64,000 bases of DNA from JAAFHB01 sp038236995 (GCA_038236995.1 JBBRZE010000003.1:62001-126000), one strand, 5' to 3'. Counted from the first letter of the stretch, positions 44,089 through 53,587 are shown. The notes: generated by a model from the sequence alone, not told the origin. A program made the numbers and translations.

Positions 44089-44630
44089 TTGTTTCGCCAG
44101 TTTACAAATACCTGCCTTCTAATAATATGCTACTGATTATGAATCCTGCGCAATGAAGCAATATTAAACGTTTCAAAATGCAAGAAACGTCCTTAAATTC
44201 ATTTTCCGCCATGTTTCCATGGTTATGAAATTTAGAATAACCACTTCGTCATTACTAAAAATAATTCTGACGTTAGGGGTTGCGCATAGGATAATTATTC
44301 TCAGTTTTGCAGTCATATGCGACTACAAGAATCTTTAGATTTTCAAACTTCAAAACAGAAGCAGGTAGCAGCTTAAATCGGGAATAACTAATTTCGGCGA
44401 TGAAAACAAAAAATTATTTTTCGCCTTATGCCGGGAAAAGATAGTTGGGCATCAATTCTCCGAATTTGCTGCCTTTATGGTTCGAATAATAGTGAGTAAG
44501 TTGTTGAAGGGATATAATGTCAAATCTTTCTTCTTTGCGAACCTGGCGTCGCGACCTAATCATTTATTTCACGTCAAAGACACTAAGAACGCAAAGTAAA
44601 AGAAAAGGTAAATCAATATTCTCAATTCAC
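44089..44630. other. Intergenic region with one dispersed repeat copy
   Basis: About 540 bp with no supported gene. From about 44565 to 44602 it contains a copy of a dispersed intergenic motif (TCAAAGACACTAAGAACGCA) related to copies near 49440 and 52870. That copy accidentally lengthens the reading frame of the next gene by 114 bp. Confidence 0.5.
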
Positions 44631-46001
44631 ATGGAAAAGCAAATAACAATCTTCCTCATCCTTCTATTTTCCATCTTACCGGATCAGGCAAGGAATAATT
44701 TTTTTGCCCAGGAAAGGATAAATGGATCTTCCTCTTTTGCCGAGAAAGTGAATATCAACGCAAATACATCTGCCAGTTTTTCACCGGAAGATGTTGGGAT
44801 GAATTCGGTGACGTTGGTCCGTATTGAGTCTATTGTAAAAGAAGGTATTAAGGCAAGGGCTTTGCCCGGGTGCCAGGTATTGGTGATGAAAGATGGTAAG
44901 TCTGTTTACGATACATGTTTTGGATATTATACCTACGAGAACACACAACAGGTGAAGCCGACTACCCTGTATGATCTGGCATCCCTTTCGAAGACAACGG
45001 GGACCTTACTGGCGATCATGAAACTTTACGACAACGGTCAACTCAAATTGACCGATAAGGCGTCCAGGTATCTCACGTTCCTCCGGGGAACGGATAAGGC
45101 AAACATCACAATAAAAGAGTTGCTGTTGCATGAAACGGGTTTACCTGGCGACCTTTCATGCTATCTCCTGGTCACAACAAAAGAGGAGGCGCATGCTGTT
45201 CATATGGGTAGTACTAACATACAATACAAGGAAAACTGGGTGTCAGCAATTCCCAGGACAGAATATAGTTTGCAGGTATCTGACAGTTTCTATTTGTACA
45301 ATCACTTCCACCAGGCAGCGATGCAGATGATCGCCAATATACACCTGAGGAGCAAGACCTATCTTTATAGCAGTGTAAACTTTATATTACTGAAAGAGAT
45401 CGCTGAATTTGTTAGTGGGATACCTATGGATATGTTTCTGAACAAGGAATTCTTTACGCCCATGAAACTAAACAACATGACTTATCTTCCTTTGCGAACC
45501 CATCAAAAGAAAGATATTGCACCAACGTTTATAAAGGATTTCCTGCGTAACGGAGTTTTGCAAGGTTATGTGCAGGATCCGGATGCCGCCTTTTTAGGTG
45601 GAGTAGCAGGGAATGCCGGTTTATTTGCCACAGCCAGTGATGTTGCGACAGTCTATCAGATGTTACTCAACAAAGGTGAGATGGACGGAAAACGTTACCT
45701 GAAGGAAGAAACATGCAGGATATTTACAACGACGACTTCTAAAAGTGGCAGACGTTACCTTGGTTTTGACAAACCTGTTTCTGCAAATCCGAAACACAGC
45801 CCGTGCTGCGTTTCAGCGCCAAAGGAGGTTTATGGTCATACCGGCTATACCGGAACCTGTTGCTGGGTAGATCCGGTAAACAGGTTCGTATTTGTCTTTT
45901 TAAGTAATCGTACCTATCCCAATGACACAGTAAATAAACTGGCTAAAATGAATATACGAACCAGGATACAAGAGGTGATTTATCAGTCGATGAAAAAATG
46001 A
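44631..46001 (+). CDS. Exported serine hydrolase, class C beta-lactamase-like
   Basis: 456 residues from the ATG at 44631, with a signal peptide (MEKQITIFLILLFSILPDQA). Penicillin-binding/beta-lactamase fold with nucleophile Ser118 and Lys121 (SLSK), second motif Tyr246 in YSSVN, and third motif His403-Thr-Gly (HTGYTG). Members include D-aminopeptidases, esterases and cell-wall transpeptidase relatives. True beta-lactamase activity is not implied. The upstream frame extension comes from a repeat and is rejected. Followed by two exported proteins on the same strand. Confidence 0.88.
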   Translation: MEKQITIFLILLFSILPDQARNNFFAQERINGSSSFAEKVNINANTSASFSPEDVGMNSVTLVRIESIVKEGIKARALPGCQVLVMKDGKSVYDTCFGYYTYENTQQVKPTTLYDLASLSKTTGTLLAIMKLYDNGQLKLTDKASRYLTFLRGTDKANITIKELLLHETGLPGDLSCYLLVTTKEEAHAVHMGSTNIQYKENWVSAIPRTEYSLQVSDSFYLYNHFHQAAMQMIANIHLRSKTYLYSSVNFILLKEIAEFVSGIPMDMFLNKEFFTPMKLNNMTYLPLRTHQKKDIAPTFIKDFLRNGVLQGYVQDPDAAFLGGVAGNAGLFATASDVATVYQMLLNKGEMDGKRYLKEETCRIFTTTTSKSGRRYLGFDKPVSANPKHSPCCVSAPKEVYGHTGYTGTCCWVDPVNRFVFVFLSNRTYPNDTVNKLAKMNIRTRIQEVIYQSMKK

Positions 46002-46150
46002 TCCTAATTAATGCCTTGCTGTGTACGTATCCTTCCTTCTAAATTTGTAAAATTGCACGCCTTGAAGAATTCTGGTCACCGCTTCGTTCGGAGGATGATT
46101 CAGAGTCGACAAAGGCAAAATTTGGGATGTTCCCGGTTCATAAAAATAAA

Positions 46151-46987
46151 ATGAATAAAAAACAGTTCTTTATAAGTGCAGTATTCCTTGCGTTGGCAGT
46201 GATTGGTTGTAACCATACAAATCAACGCCAATTAAACGGAAACTCCGGAGCAATCAAAGCGGTGGCTGTAAAAGATAGTGTAGTGGTCAAACAGACCGAA
46301 AATACTGCAGCCCAGGTCTATGCAAAACAGGAAGTGCCTGTCCTCTGTTATCACCGTATTTCGGATGGCCCTAAAAGCGATTACAGGGTAAGCCCGGCAA
46401 CATTTTCAGCGCATATGAAGATGCTGTCGGATAGTGGTTACCACACCATCTCTCCCGATCAATTATATAGCTATCTGGTTTATAACAAGACATTACCTGA
46501 AAAACCGGTCATCATTGCCTTCGATGATTCAAGAGCAGAACATTACGAGATTGCTGCTCCTGTAATGGAAAAGTTTGGATTCAGAGGTGTCTTCTTTATC
46601 ATGACCATCACCTATAACAAGAAGAATTACATGACAACCGATCAGATTGTACTGTTGGAAAAAGCAGGGCATACCATCGGACTGCACAGTTGGGATCATA
46701 CGATGGCGACCAAATATAAAGAAGCGGCTGACTGGCAGAAGCAGGTGACAGATCCTAAAAAAAAGCTGGAAGGCATTGTTGGCAAGCCGGTTGAATACTG
46801 GGCTTATCCGAATGGCGTTTATGACCACAACAGTGCGGAGGAACTCAGCAAATATTTCAAGCTTTCGTTTACCCTTTATTCTAAACGCGATTCAGTTGTA
46901 CCCTTACAGACCGTTCGCAGAATGATTGTTCCGGAATGTACCGCTCAAGGATTGATTAAATCGATGCACCGGACATTTGGTAAGTAA
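46151..46987 (+). CDS. Polysaccharide deacetylase (CE4) lipoprotein
   Basis: 278 residues with a lipobox (LALAVIGC, Cys20). The NodB/CE4 domain follows: VPVLCYHRIS, motif 1 IIAFDDSRAEHY (catalytic Asp and metal Asp), motif 2 LHSWDHT (metal His pair), motif 3 WAYPNGVYD. In classical enzymes motif 1 is TFDDG; here it is AFDDS, which may alter activity. Acts on acetylated envelope or exopolysaccharides, anchored to a membrane. Ninety bp upstream of a second lipoprotein gene. Confidence 0.88.
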   Translation: MNKKQFFISAVFLALAVIGCNHTNQRQLNGNSGAIKAVAVKDSVVVKQTENTAAQVYAKQEVPVLCYHRISDGPKSDYRVSPATFSAHMKMLSDSGYHTISPDQLYSYLVYNKTLPEKPVIIAFDDSRAEHYEIAAPVMEKFGFRGVFFIMTITYNKKNYMTTDQIVLLEKAGHTIGLHSWDHTMATKYKEAADWQKQVTDPKKKLEGIVGKPVEYWAYPNGVYDHNSAEELSKYFKLSFTLYSKRDSVVPLQTVRRMIVPECTAQGLIKSMHRTFGK

Positions 46988-47077
46988 AAAAATAATAAAA
47001 GAGCCGTGGGAACGGGAAACTTGAACAAGTACTTAAAGACTTTATTAACTTGCCATTTTTATTTTCCAGATTCATTT

Positions 47078-48118
47078 ATGAGCTTTAAACACGTTATTCC
47101 GTTATTAACCATTACCTTCCTTTTTATCCTTTCCGGATGCAATCCCAAAGCAGAAAAAAAACCCGAGAAAAAATCGACAGAGAAACCGGCTGTCCAAATT
47201 CCAACCGTCGAAATACCTGAAACGAAAGTCATCGTAATCGATACCGTTGCATTTCAAAACAAACTGCGTGCGCTGGCAAATGGCGATACGACCGGCTTAT
47301 GGCCTAATAACCTTCGTTTTTATCCTTTGGCCGGCCATGTCCTGCCTTACAAAAGGATTGTCGCATTCTATGGTAACCTTTACTCGAGAAAAATGGGGGT
47401 ATTGGGTGAATATCCGCCCAAGGAGATGTGGGAAAAATTAAATGTCGAAGTGAAGGCATGGCAAGAAGCGGATCCTTCCACTCCGGTGCAGCCCGCAATC
47501 CATTACATTGCAGCAGTAGCCCAAGGTATTCCGATGAAAGATGGTCAATATTGTAAACGGATGCCTGAGTTTATGCTTGATTCGGCATTGACGATCGCAA
47601 AGATGGGAAATGCCATCGTTTTTTTAGACATACAGGTTGCACTGAGTAATGTAAAAAATGAAGTTCCCCGATTGGAAAAATACCTAAAAATGCCCAATGT
47701 ACATTTAGGGATTGATCCCGAATTTTCGATGCAGAATGGCGACCTGCCGGGCCGTAAAATTGGTTCTATGGATGCAACTGACATTAATTATTGCTCGGAA
47801 TACCTGGCCAAACTGGTAAAAGAAAACAACCTGACTCCAAAAATTCTTATCGTGCACCGCTTTACACAAGGGATGGTCAAAAACTACAAGGATATTAAAT
47901 TACACCCCGAGGTGCAGATCGTGATGAACATGGATGGCTGGGGCGAGCCCACGCTGAAATACAGCACCTATAAGCGATACATTTACCAGGAACCGGTTCA
48001 ATTTACCGGATTCAAACTATTCTACAAAAATGACCTGAGAAAAGCGCCTCACCGGATGTTAACACCACCGGAACTGATGAAACTAAAACCTCAACCCATC
48101 TATATTCAATATCAGTAA
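47078..48118 (+). CDS. Lipoprotein of unknown function, 346 aa
   Basis: From the ATG at 47078: a lipobox (LFILSGC, Cys20), then a Lys/Glu/Pro-rich linker (about 22-55), then a compact domain of about 280 residues. I cannot name the family. Recurrent patterns such as RIVAFYGNLYS, AIVFLDIQVALSNV, VHLGIDPEFSMQNG, ILIVHRFTQGMVKN and VQIVMNMDGWGEPT look like successive strands of a TIM barrel with acidic and His residues at strand ends, which suggests an enzyme, perhaps a glycoside-hydrolase relative. Follows the deacetylase closely, so a joint role on polysaccharide is plausible. Confidence 0.7.
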   Translation: MSFKHVIPLLTITFLFILSGCNPKAEKKPEKKSTEKPAVQIPTVEIPETKVIVIDTVAFQNKLRALANGDTTGLWPNNLRFYPLAGHVLPYKRIVAFYGNLYSRKMGVLGEYPPKEMWEKLNVEVKAWQEADPSTPVQPAIHYIAAVAQGIPMKDGQYCKRMPEFMLDSALTIAKMGNAIVFLDIQVALSNVKNEVPRLEKYLKMPNVHLGIDPEFSMQNGDLPGRKIGSMDATDINYCSEYLAKLVKENNLTPKILIVHRFTQGMVKNYKDIKLHPEVQIVMNMDGWGEPTLKYSTYKRYIYQEPVQFTGFKLFYKNDLRKAPHRMLTPPELMKLKPQPIYIQYQ

Positions 48119-48528
48119 ATAAACCTTCTGAGTTACTCGCCACTAAAGCGGTGAATAATAAATGTGTATACAGGTTATTGACTTTAATATTAGTAAATCA
48201 GGAAATAAGGTTTGGATCTATGATTTATTCCATTTCTACTTAGGTTTATTTCTCTAAAAATAAGGTTTTAAGACATCGAATTTAGGTTGATCCAATTTGA
48301 TGAAAGCAAACCCTGACTTATGTAGAAAGAGTCAGGTTCCACCATCAGGATTAATACGAAAGGCTTTTCTCCCCCTCTGTGTTCACAGGAAAATTAAAAT
48401 ACTTACCCGCTAAAGAAATTAAATGGCATCTTAATGATTCAAATCTAAAATCTTAGTATTTTTAGTTGATTTTTCAACCGCACTTCCCCGATATGCTATC
48501 AATCAATTTAAAACTAATTTAAAGAAAG
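48119..48528. other. Intergenic region before the dienelactone hydrolase
   Basis: About 410 bp, AT-rich, with no coding signal or clear terminator that I can support. Confidence 0.4.
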
Positions 48529-49368
48529 ATGGAATCTGAACACAAAAAATCAAACAATGAAACTGGTAACAAAACCAGTCGCCGTGAATTCTTTAAGCGG
48601 ACAACAGCCTTCGCTGGCGGATCCGTTCTTTTATCCGCCCTTCATTCTGATTTGTTTGCAGAAATCACAAAACCTGATGATCCAAGGCTGATTACCGAAA
48701 CGATTCGTTACACAGGCGTAAGTGGTCCCATGATTGCTTACATGGCCCGGCCATCGGGCAAAAAGAAACACCCTGCAGTAATTGTGATTCACGAAAACCG
48801 GGGACTTCAGCCGCACATCAAAGATGTTACCCGCCGGATGGCACTTGAAGGTTTTGTTGCACTTGCCCCCGATGCTTTATCACCCCAGGGCGGAACGCCT
48901 GAAAAGCCTGAAGATGCAGGCCCAATGTTTCAGAAACTCGATTACGAAGTCACTAAACAGGACTTCACAGCTGCCGTAAAATACCTGAAAACGAATCCCC
49001 TTACAACAGGGAAAGTCGGATGCACCGGCTTTTGCTGGGGTGGAGCGATGACCAATCAGGTTGCAGTGAATGCACCCGATCTGGATGCAGCTGTTCCCTA
49101 TTATGGCAGTCAGCCGAAAGCGGAGGATGTTCCAAAGATAAAGGCCCCTCTCCTATTGCATTATGCGGGCAACGACGAGCGGATCGACAAAGGGATTCCG
49201 GAGTTTGAGGCGGCGCTGAAAAATGCAAAGATCGAGTATCAGCTCTTTATGTACGAGGGGGCACAACATGCCTTCAATAATGATTCAAATCCGGAACGTT
49301 ATAACAAAGAGGCAGCTGATCTGGCGTGGAAAAGGACGATTGATTTTTTCAGGAAGAAGCTGAAATAA
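48529..49368 (+). CDS. Dienelactone hydrolase-family protein with a twin-arginine signal
   Basis: 279 residues. The N-terminus carries a twin-arginine motif (SRREFFKRTTAF, Arg18/Arg19) before a hydrophobic stretch, so it is probably exported folded. Alpha/beta-hydrolase core with the DLH triad Cys169 (GFCWGG), Asp216 (AGNDERID) and His247 (GAQHAF), and the conserved Glu89 in HENRG that restrains the nucleophile. Hydrolyses lactones or esters; true dienelactone as substrate is only a family label. Confidence 0.9.
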   Translation: MESEHKKSNNETGNKTSRREFFKRTTAFAGGSVLLSALHSDLFAEITKPDDPRLITETIRYTGVSGPMIAYMARPSGKKKHPAVIVIHENRGLQPHIKDVTRRMALEGFVALAPDALSPQGGTPEKPEDAGPMFQKLDYEVTKQDFTAAVKYLKTNPLTTGKVGCTGFCWGGAMTNQVAVNAPDLDAAVPYYGSQPKAEDVPKIKAPLLLHYAGNDERIDKGIPEFEAALKNAKIEYQLFMYEGAQHAFNNDSNPERYNKEAADLAWKRTIDFFRKKLK

Positions 49369-49415
49369 TCAATCATTTAAAGTCAGGATAGTATATTGTA
49401 TTTTTCTATTTGCTT

Positions 49416-49486
49416 TTTTTGCGTCTTTGCATGATTTTTATAATAATTTCACGCAGAGACGCAACGATCGCAAAGCATGAAAAGGA
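49416..49486. repeat. Dispersed imperfect palindrome, GCGTCTTTGC type
   Basis: TTTGCGTCTTTGCATGA is followed, after an AT-rich loop, by ACGCAGAGACGCAACGATCG and CAAAGCATGA: two half-matching arms rich in GCGTCT/AGACGC and TTTGC/GCAAA. Related sequence occurs near 44570 and 52860. Non-coding. Confidence 0.45.
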
Positions 49487-49534
49487 GAAATCTTCATTCA
49501 GGAGCTAAGACATTCTATAATTGCTGATCCCAAA

Positions 49535-50674
49535 TCATTCATCATTGCGACATTGCTCACGCCAGATTTCGGCGACCTGCTCAACAAATGGCTTGCAATG
49601 ATTGAAAAACAGCTTGTACCCTTCGCATAAAAAGTTCAGACCCGGCTCACCATCGGGTGTATCGATGAACCGATCTTTCGGACAGGCGCCATTGCACATC
49701 TCCCTCACAGCGCATTGAAGGCAATAGCCGGGAAGGGTGGTAAGTTTGGCTTGCCCGAATGCTTTTTGCTCAGGACTTTCAAGCAGTTGTTTCAGTGGCG
49801 TTTCGTGAATATTTCCCAGCAGATGTCCCTCGTTTACAAAATGATCGCATGAATAAAAGTCGCCATTGTGCTCCAGTACAGGCACTCCGCCGCAGGTTCT
49901 TTTGAAAATACAAAGTGTGTGCTCCAAACCGAATGCTGTCCGGAGTGCCTCTTCAAAGATCTGTATCTTAAGTATCCCGATGTCTGAAGTTTTCCATTCA
50001 TCGAAAATAGTACAAAGGAACTCCCCGAAAACTTTCGCACTGACAGACCGTTCGGAAACTTGTTTTCCGGTTGAAGTCTGTTGCTCAACCAATGGCAGAA
50101 ATGTAATAAATTCAGCCTTCAGGCTTTTGAAAAAACGATAGATTTCAAGCGGATAAGATGCATTCGCTGAATTCACAACACAGAGTATTTCAGATGGAAT
50201 TCCATATTGCCGTAAAAGCCCGTAACCCCGTATCACTTCATCGAAACAGGACTCCCCATCTTTCCGGAAACGAAAGGCTGAATGCAGATTTTCGGGTCCG
50301 TCGAGACTGATTCCGACGACAAAATGCTCTTTTTTCAGAAACCGGCACCACGCGTCGTTGAGAAGTGTTCCGTTGGTTTGCAATCCGTTGACGACACCCC
50401 AATTTTCGGGAAGGTGTTTCTTTTGAAGTGCAACAACTCGCTGAAAAAACGGCAATCCGGCCAGTGTTGGTTCGCCGCCATGCCACGAAAAGAAGAGTTC
50501 CGGTCCGGAAGAGGCCCTGATATGCTGAATAATATATTCCTCCAGCAAATCATCCGTGATGCGGAAACCTGCTTCACCGGGATAAAGCTGCTGCTTTTCG
50601 AGATAATAGCAATATTGGCAAGCCAGGTTACACACAGCACCAACCGGTTTTACAAATACCTGAAATTCATCCAT
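49535..50674 (-). CDS. Anaerobic sulfatase-maturating enzyme (radical SAM, SPASM)
   Basis: 379-residue radical-SAM enzyme that converts a Ser/Cys of a target sulfatase to formylglycine. CxxxCxxC in VCNLACQYCYYL (Cys15, 19, 22) binds the SAM cluster; the SPASM part supplies two more clusters (KRTCGG, FYSCDHFV, GYCLQCAVREMCNGACPKDRF). The Asp in SCDHF corresponds to the proposed catalytic base. No sulfatase gene is in the window, so its substrate must be elsewhere. Single gene. Confidence 0.9.
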   Translation of the reverse strand: MDEFQVFVKPVGAVCNLACQYCYYLEKQQLYPGEAGFRITDDLLEEYIIQHIRASSGPELFFSWHGGEPTLAGLPFFQRVVALQKKHLPENWGVVNGLQTNGTLLNDAWCRFLKKEHFVVGISLDGPENLHSAFRFRKDGESCFDEVIRGYGLLRQYGIPSEILCVVNSANASYPLEIYRFFKSLKAEFITFLPLVEQQTSTGKQVSERSVSAKVFGEFLCTIFDEWKTSDIGILKIQIFEEALRTAFGLEHTLCIFKRTCGGVPVLEHNGDFYSCDHFVNEGHLLGNIHETPLKQLLESPEQKAFGQAKLTTLPGYCLQCAVREMCNGACPKDRFIDTPDGEPGLNFLCEGYKLFFNHCKPFVEQVAEIWREQCRNDE

Positions 50675-51230
50675 CCGTCTTTCTTTAATCGTTCCGAACT
50701 ATTGATTCACTGAACCTTTTAGCAGGTTTCGCTTTGTAAACTTACAGTTTTTAGGTGAAAGACCGGCGCTATCACGGATAGTGTGATGAAATTTGTAAAT
50801 AGCATGGTTTATACAATGAGCAGCTGGCTATTGACAACTTGCAACTGGCCTGATCGTGCTAACTATTTGATCATAGCCATTCAGATTTAAGACAATTACC
50901 GATTTATTGTAAGCGAGTCTGCCAGCAGCTAATTGCCAGTTGCTCATATTACAATATCAAATTACACCTGCCAATCGTCATCGCACCAAAAGATTTCAAT
51001 TTAAGATATACAGGGCCCACTTTTTAACCAGACATCTTTAAAAAAAATTGTAAAAATTCCTGTTAAGAATGTAACAAAAACCAACAGTTATTCGTATTTG
51101 GTCTAAATAAACACACTCGGTTTATTTAGCTATTGGTTGCAGTTACGAAATCTCAAATAATCTTCACTGTAAAATGAGCTTCACTAATAAAAATCATTCA
51201 ACTATTTTATAACAATTAAAGATCAGGATT
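50675..51230. other. Intergenic region with REP-like GCAACTGGC elements
   Basis: About 555 bp without genes. 50819-50950 contains AGCAGCTGGCTATTGACAAC, CTTGCAACTGGCC and later AATTGCCAGTTGCTC, which pair with one another and resemble the pstS-pstC spacer. A lone TGTAAC at 51070-51075 lacks the 11-bp partners and the 16-bp -7 geometry of the Pho promoters. Confidence 0.5.
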
Positions 51231-52238
51231 ATGACGACAGTAAATGCTTTTGCAGCTGACGCAGCTGGTGGTAAATTAAAACCTTTTAAATACGAATTAC
51301 CCGAATTGGGAAGTGACCAGGTAGATATAAAGGTCCATTATTGCGGAATCTGCCATTCCGATCTGAGTATGCTTAACAACGACTGGGGAATGACCCAATA
51401 TCCGTTTGTTCCGGGTCATGAAGTTGTCGGCGAAGTGATCGCCGTGGGCAGTGAAGTGAAGAATCTGAAAACCGGAGATTTAGTCGGTGTTGGATGGAAT
51501 TCGTCCTCTTGTATGCACTGCAATCAGTGCATGGAAGGCAATCATCACCTGTGCGATACCGTTGAAGGAACCATTGTTGGACGTCATGGCGGATTTGCAG
51601 ATATCGTCCGGAGTCACTGGTCATGGGCAATTCCGCTCCCTGAAGGGATCGATATGCAGAAAACTGGACCGCTTCTTTGCGGAGGAATTACCGTTTTTAG
51701 TCCGATACTTTTGGCGGGTGTAAAACCGACCTCAAAAGTCGGCGTGATCGGCATTGGAGGACTCGGCCATATGGCATTAAAATTCCTGAATAAATGGGGA
51801 TGTGAGGTGGTGGCATTTAGTTCACATCCTGATAAAGAAGACCAGATACTTGCGATGGGTGCGACAAAGGTCATCAACTCTAAAGATCCAAAAGAATTGG
51901 ATAGCATCAGAGGCAGTTTGGATTTCATACTGAACACGACCAATGTAACGCTGGATTGGAATGCCTATTTATCAACACTTGCACCCAAAGGGAGGTTTCA
52001 CAACGTAGGTGCAGTTTTGGAACCGATGGCGATACCGGCATTTTCACTGATTATGGGCGAGAAGTCTGTTGCAGGAAGTCCTACAGGTAGTCCGGCACTT
52101 ACCCGTACGATGCTCGATTTTTGTGTCCGCCACAGTATATATCCAATCGTTGAAGAGTTTCCGATGACGGAAGCAAATGAGGCGCTTGAACACCTTGCAA
52201 AAGGCAAAGCGAGGTATCGCGTTGTTTTAAAGGCTTAA
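51231..52238 (+). CDS. Zinc-dependent NAD(P) alcohol dehydrogenase, YahK/CAD type
   Basis: 335-residue medium-chain dehydrogenase. Catalytic zinc ligands in HYCGICHSDLSM and GHEVVGEVI, structural zinc cysteines in SCMHCNQCMEGNHHLC, and the cofactor loop GIGGLGHMALKF. The CGICHSD form and HVAFS-like segment EVVAFSSHPDKE place it with YahK/cinnamyl-alcohol-type aldehyde reductases, usually NADPH dependent. It probably reduces broad-range aldehydes. Followed 60 bp later by a small NTF2-like protein. Confidence 0.92.
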   Translation: MTTVNAFAADAAGGKLKPFKYELPELGSDQVDIKVHYCGICHSDLSMLNNDWGMTQYPFVPGHEVVGEVIAVGSEVKNLKTGDLVGVGWNSSSCMHCNQCMEGNHHLCDTVEGTIVGRHGGFADIVRSHWSWAIPLPEGIDMQKTGPLLCGGITVFSPILLAGVKPTSKVGVIGIGGLGHMALKFLNKWGCEVVAFSSHPDKEDQILAMGATKVINSKDPKELDSIRGSLDFILNTTNVTLDWNAYLSTLAPKGRFHNVGAVLEPMAIPAFSLIMGEKSVAGSPTGSPALTRTMLDFCVRHSIYPIVEEFPMTEANEALEHLAKGKARYRVVLKA

Positions 52239-52298
52239 TAGATTCCTTCTATAAATCCTTTTCAGTTTAGATTATTTTCATCACTTAATATCATCATC

Positions 52299-52685
52299 AT
52301 GACAAACGTAGATTTGATTAAGCAGGGATACTCCAATTTTGCCATTGGTAATGTGGAGGCTGTTTTGGCTAATTTTCACCCTCAGATTGAGTGGAAGGAA
52401 AGCAAGGGGATGCCTTTTGTGAAAGGCGATGGCATCTATACGGGGATCGAAGCAATTGTAACAAATGTTTTCATGAACCTCCCGGTTTACTTTGATGGAT
52501 TTAATATTGCAGTAAATGAAATATTTGGAGCAGATGATAAAGTTGTAATGGTGGGTTATTACCAGGGAACGAATAAAGCAACAGGTCATCCTTTTAAAGC
52601 CAATGCCACTCATGTATGGACATTAAAAGATGGAAAGATGACCCACTTTTTCCAGGCAACGGATACCGCTACGATTAACAGTTAA
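52299..52685 (+). CDS. NTF2-like (SnoaL-type) protein
   Basis: 128 residues with the cone-shaped NTF2 fold: N-terminal helix (VDLIKQGYSNFAIGNVEAVL), FHPQIEWKESKGMPF, then strands ending in ATHVWTLKDGKMTHFFQATD. Such proteins bind small hydrophobic ligands or act as isomerases or hydrolases. No catalytic set can be confirmed. Probably co-transcribed with the dehydrogenase. Confidence 0.85.
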   Translation: MTNVDLIKQGYSNFAIGNVEAVLANFHPQIEWKESKGMPFVKGDGIYTGIEAIVTNVFMNLPVYFDGFNIAVNEIFGADDKVVMVGYYQGTNKATGHPFKANATHVWTLKDGKMTHFFQATDTATINS

Positions 52686-52847
52686 GTTATAAGACTGAAC
52701 GAATGTCTTATTCCCATTTGTTGTTTTAAATTGTTTGAAAATTTCCCGGTAGGGAAAACAAGCCGGTAGAAATATCGGTTTACAAATATCGTATTGACCC
52801 GTTCCGGCAATGCTATAAAGTTTAAGTATTTGATTGTTTTTTCTTTG

Positions 52848-52928
52848 TGAAATCCTTGCGACTTCGTGTCTTTGTGGCTATTTTTTCCTGCCGCAAAGTC
52901 ACCAATGTACAAAGGAGCACAAAGAATC
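52848..52928. repeat. Dispersed intergenic repeat, GTGTCTTTGTGG type
   Basis: CTTGCGACTTCGTGTCTTTG, then TGGC, then CGCAAAGTCACC and GGAGCACAAAG. It shares the CAAAG/CTTTG-GTGTC words with the elements near 44570 and 49440. Non-coding; the rest of 52686-53035 shows nothing else. Confidence 0.45.
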
Positions 52929-53035
52929 TTTTCATACTTAATGACATTGCCATGAAGAGAAAATAAACCAATCTATCCTTATATTCTTACCGGCCTTTAT
53001 TTCGTGACGGAACAAAAAACAAAATTCTGCACTGT

Positions 53036-53430
53036 CAAAATATAAATGTCCTCCACGAAAATATAAATGCACTCGCAAGATATAAACCTGCACTCATGCA
53101 ATTGTTAAATGCACTCGCAAGATATAAACCTACACTCACACAATTGTTAAATACACTCGCAAGATATAAACCTACACTCACACAATTGTTAAATACACTT
53201 GCAAGATATAAACCTGCACTCACACAATTGTTAAATACACTCGCAAGATATAAACCTACACTCACACAATTGTTAAATACACTCGCAAGATATAAACCTG
53301 CACTCACTCAATTGTTAAATACACTCGCAAGATATAAACCTACACTCACACAATTGTTAAATACACTCGCAAGATATAAACCTGCACTCACTCAATTGTT
53401 AAATACACTCACAAAATATAAACTTCCACC
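53036..53430. repeat. 42-bp tandem repeat (diverged 21+21 dimer), about 9 units
   Basis: Units starting at 53071, 53113, 53155, 53197, 53239, 53281, 53323, 53365 and 53407. Each unit is ACTCGCAAGATATAAACCTR followed by C, then ACTCACACAATTGTTAAATA followed by C. The two halves match each other at 12 of 21 positions, so the unit is an old dimer of a 21-mer. Degenerate AAATATAAATG copies precede it. Both strands stay open because 42 is a multiple of three. Like the array at 12069, it lies just past the terminator of a minus-strand unknown gene. Confidence 0.9.
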
Positions 53431-53486
53431 TGCGAGATTGTTGGCTGCGCCTGCTTTCTGCAAACTCCGTTTCCATATCTGCAAAA

Positions 53487-53521
53487 ATCCCCGCAGGAAG
53501 ATTGAGATTTCCTGCAGGGAT
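53487..53521. terminator. Bidirectional terminator downstream of the 246-aa unknown gene
   Basis: ATCCCCGCAGGAA/TTCCTGCAGGGAT stem (53487-53499 with 53509-53521, one mismatch), 9-nt loop, A-run before and T-run after. It ends the minus-strand gene at 53588-54328. Confidence 0.85.
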
Positions 53522-53587
53522 TTTTTCGGTTTTGGTGAACGAATTCATTTTCCAGTTTCGCCAAACCATATTGCTTTTAAATATCCT

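Noticed and set aside
44631..46001. Antibiotic-resistance beta-lactamase
   Set aside because: The SxxK, YxN and HxG motifs fit the wide serine-hydrolase family, and nothing specific for beta-lactam hydrolysis is visible.
51049..51100. Fifth Pho-type promoter before the alcohol dehydrogenase
   Set aside because: TGTAAA and TGTAAC are 21 bp apart with no 11-bp partner, and no -7 box lies at the 16-bp position.
48529..52238. Joint pathway of the hydrolase, maturase and dehydrogenase
   Set aside because: The genes are on different strands, separated by large gaps and repeats; nothing links their substrates.
53036..53430. CRISPR array or repeat-protein gene
   Set aside because: The 42-bp units have no variable spacers. 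The open frames on both strands follow from the period being a multiple of three.
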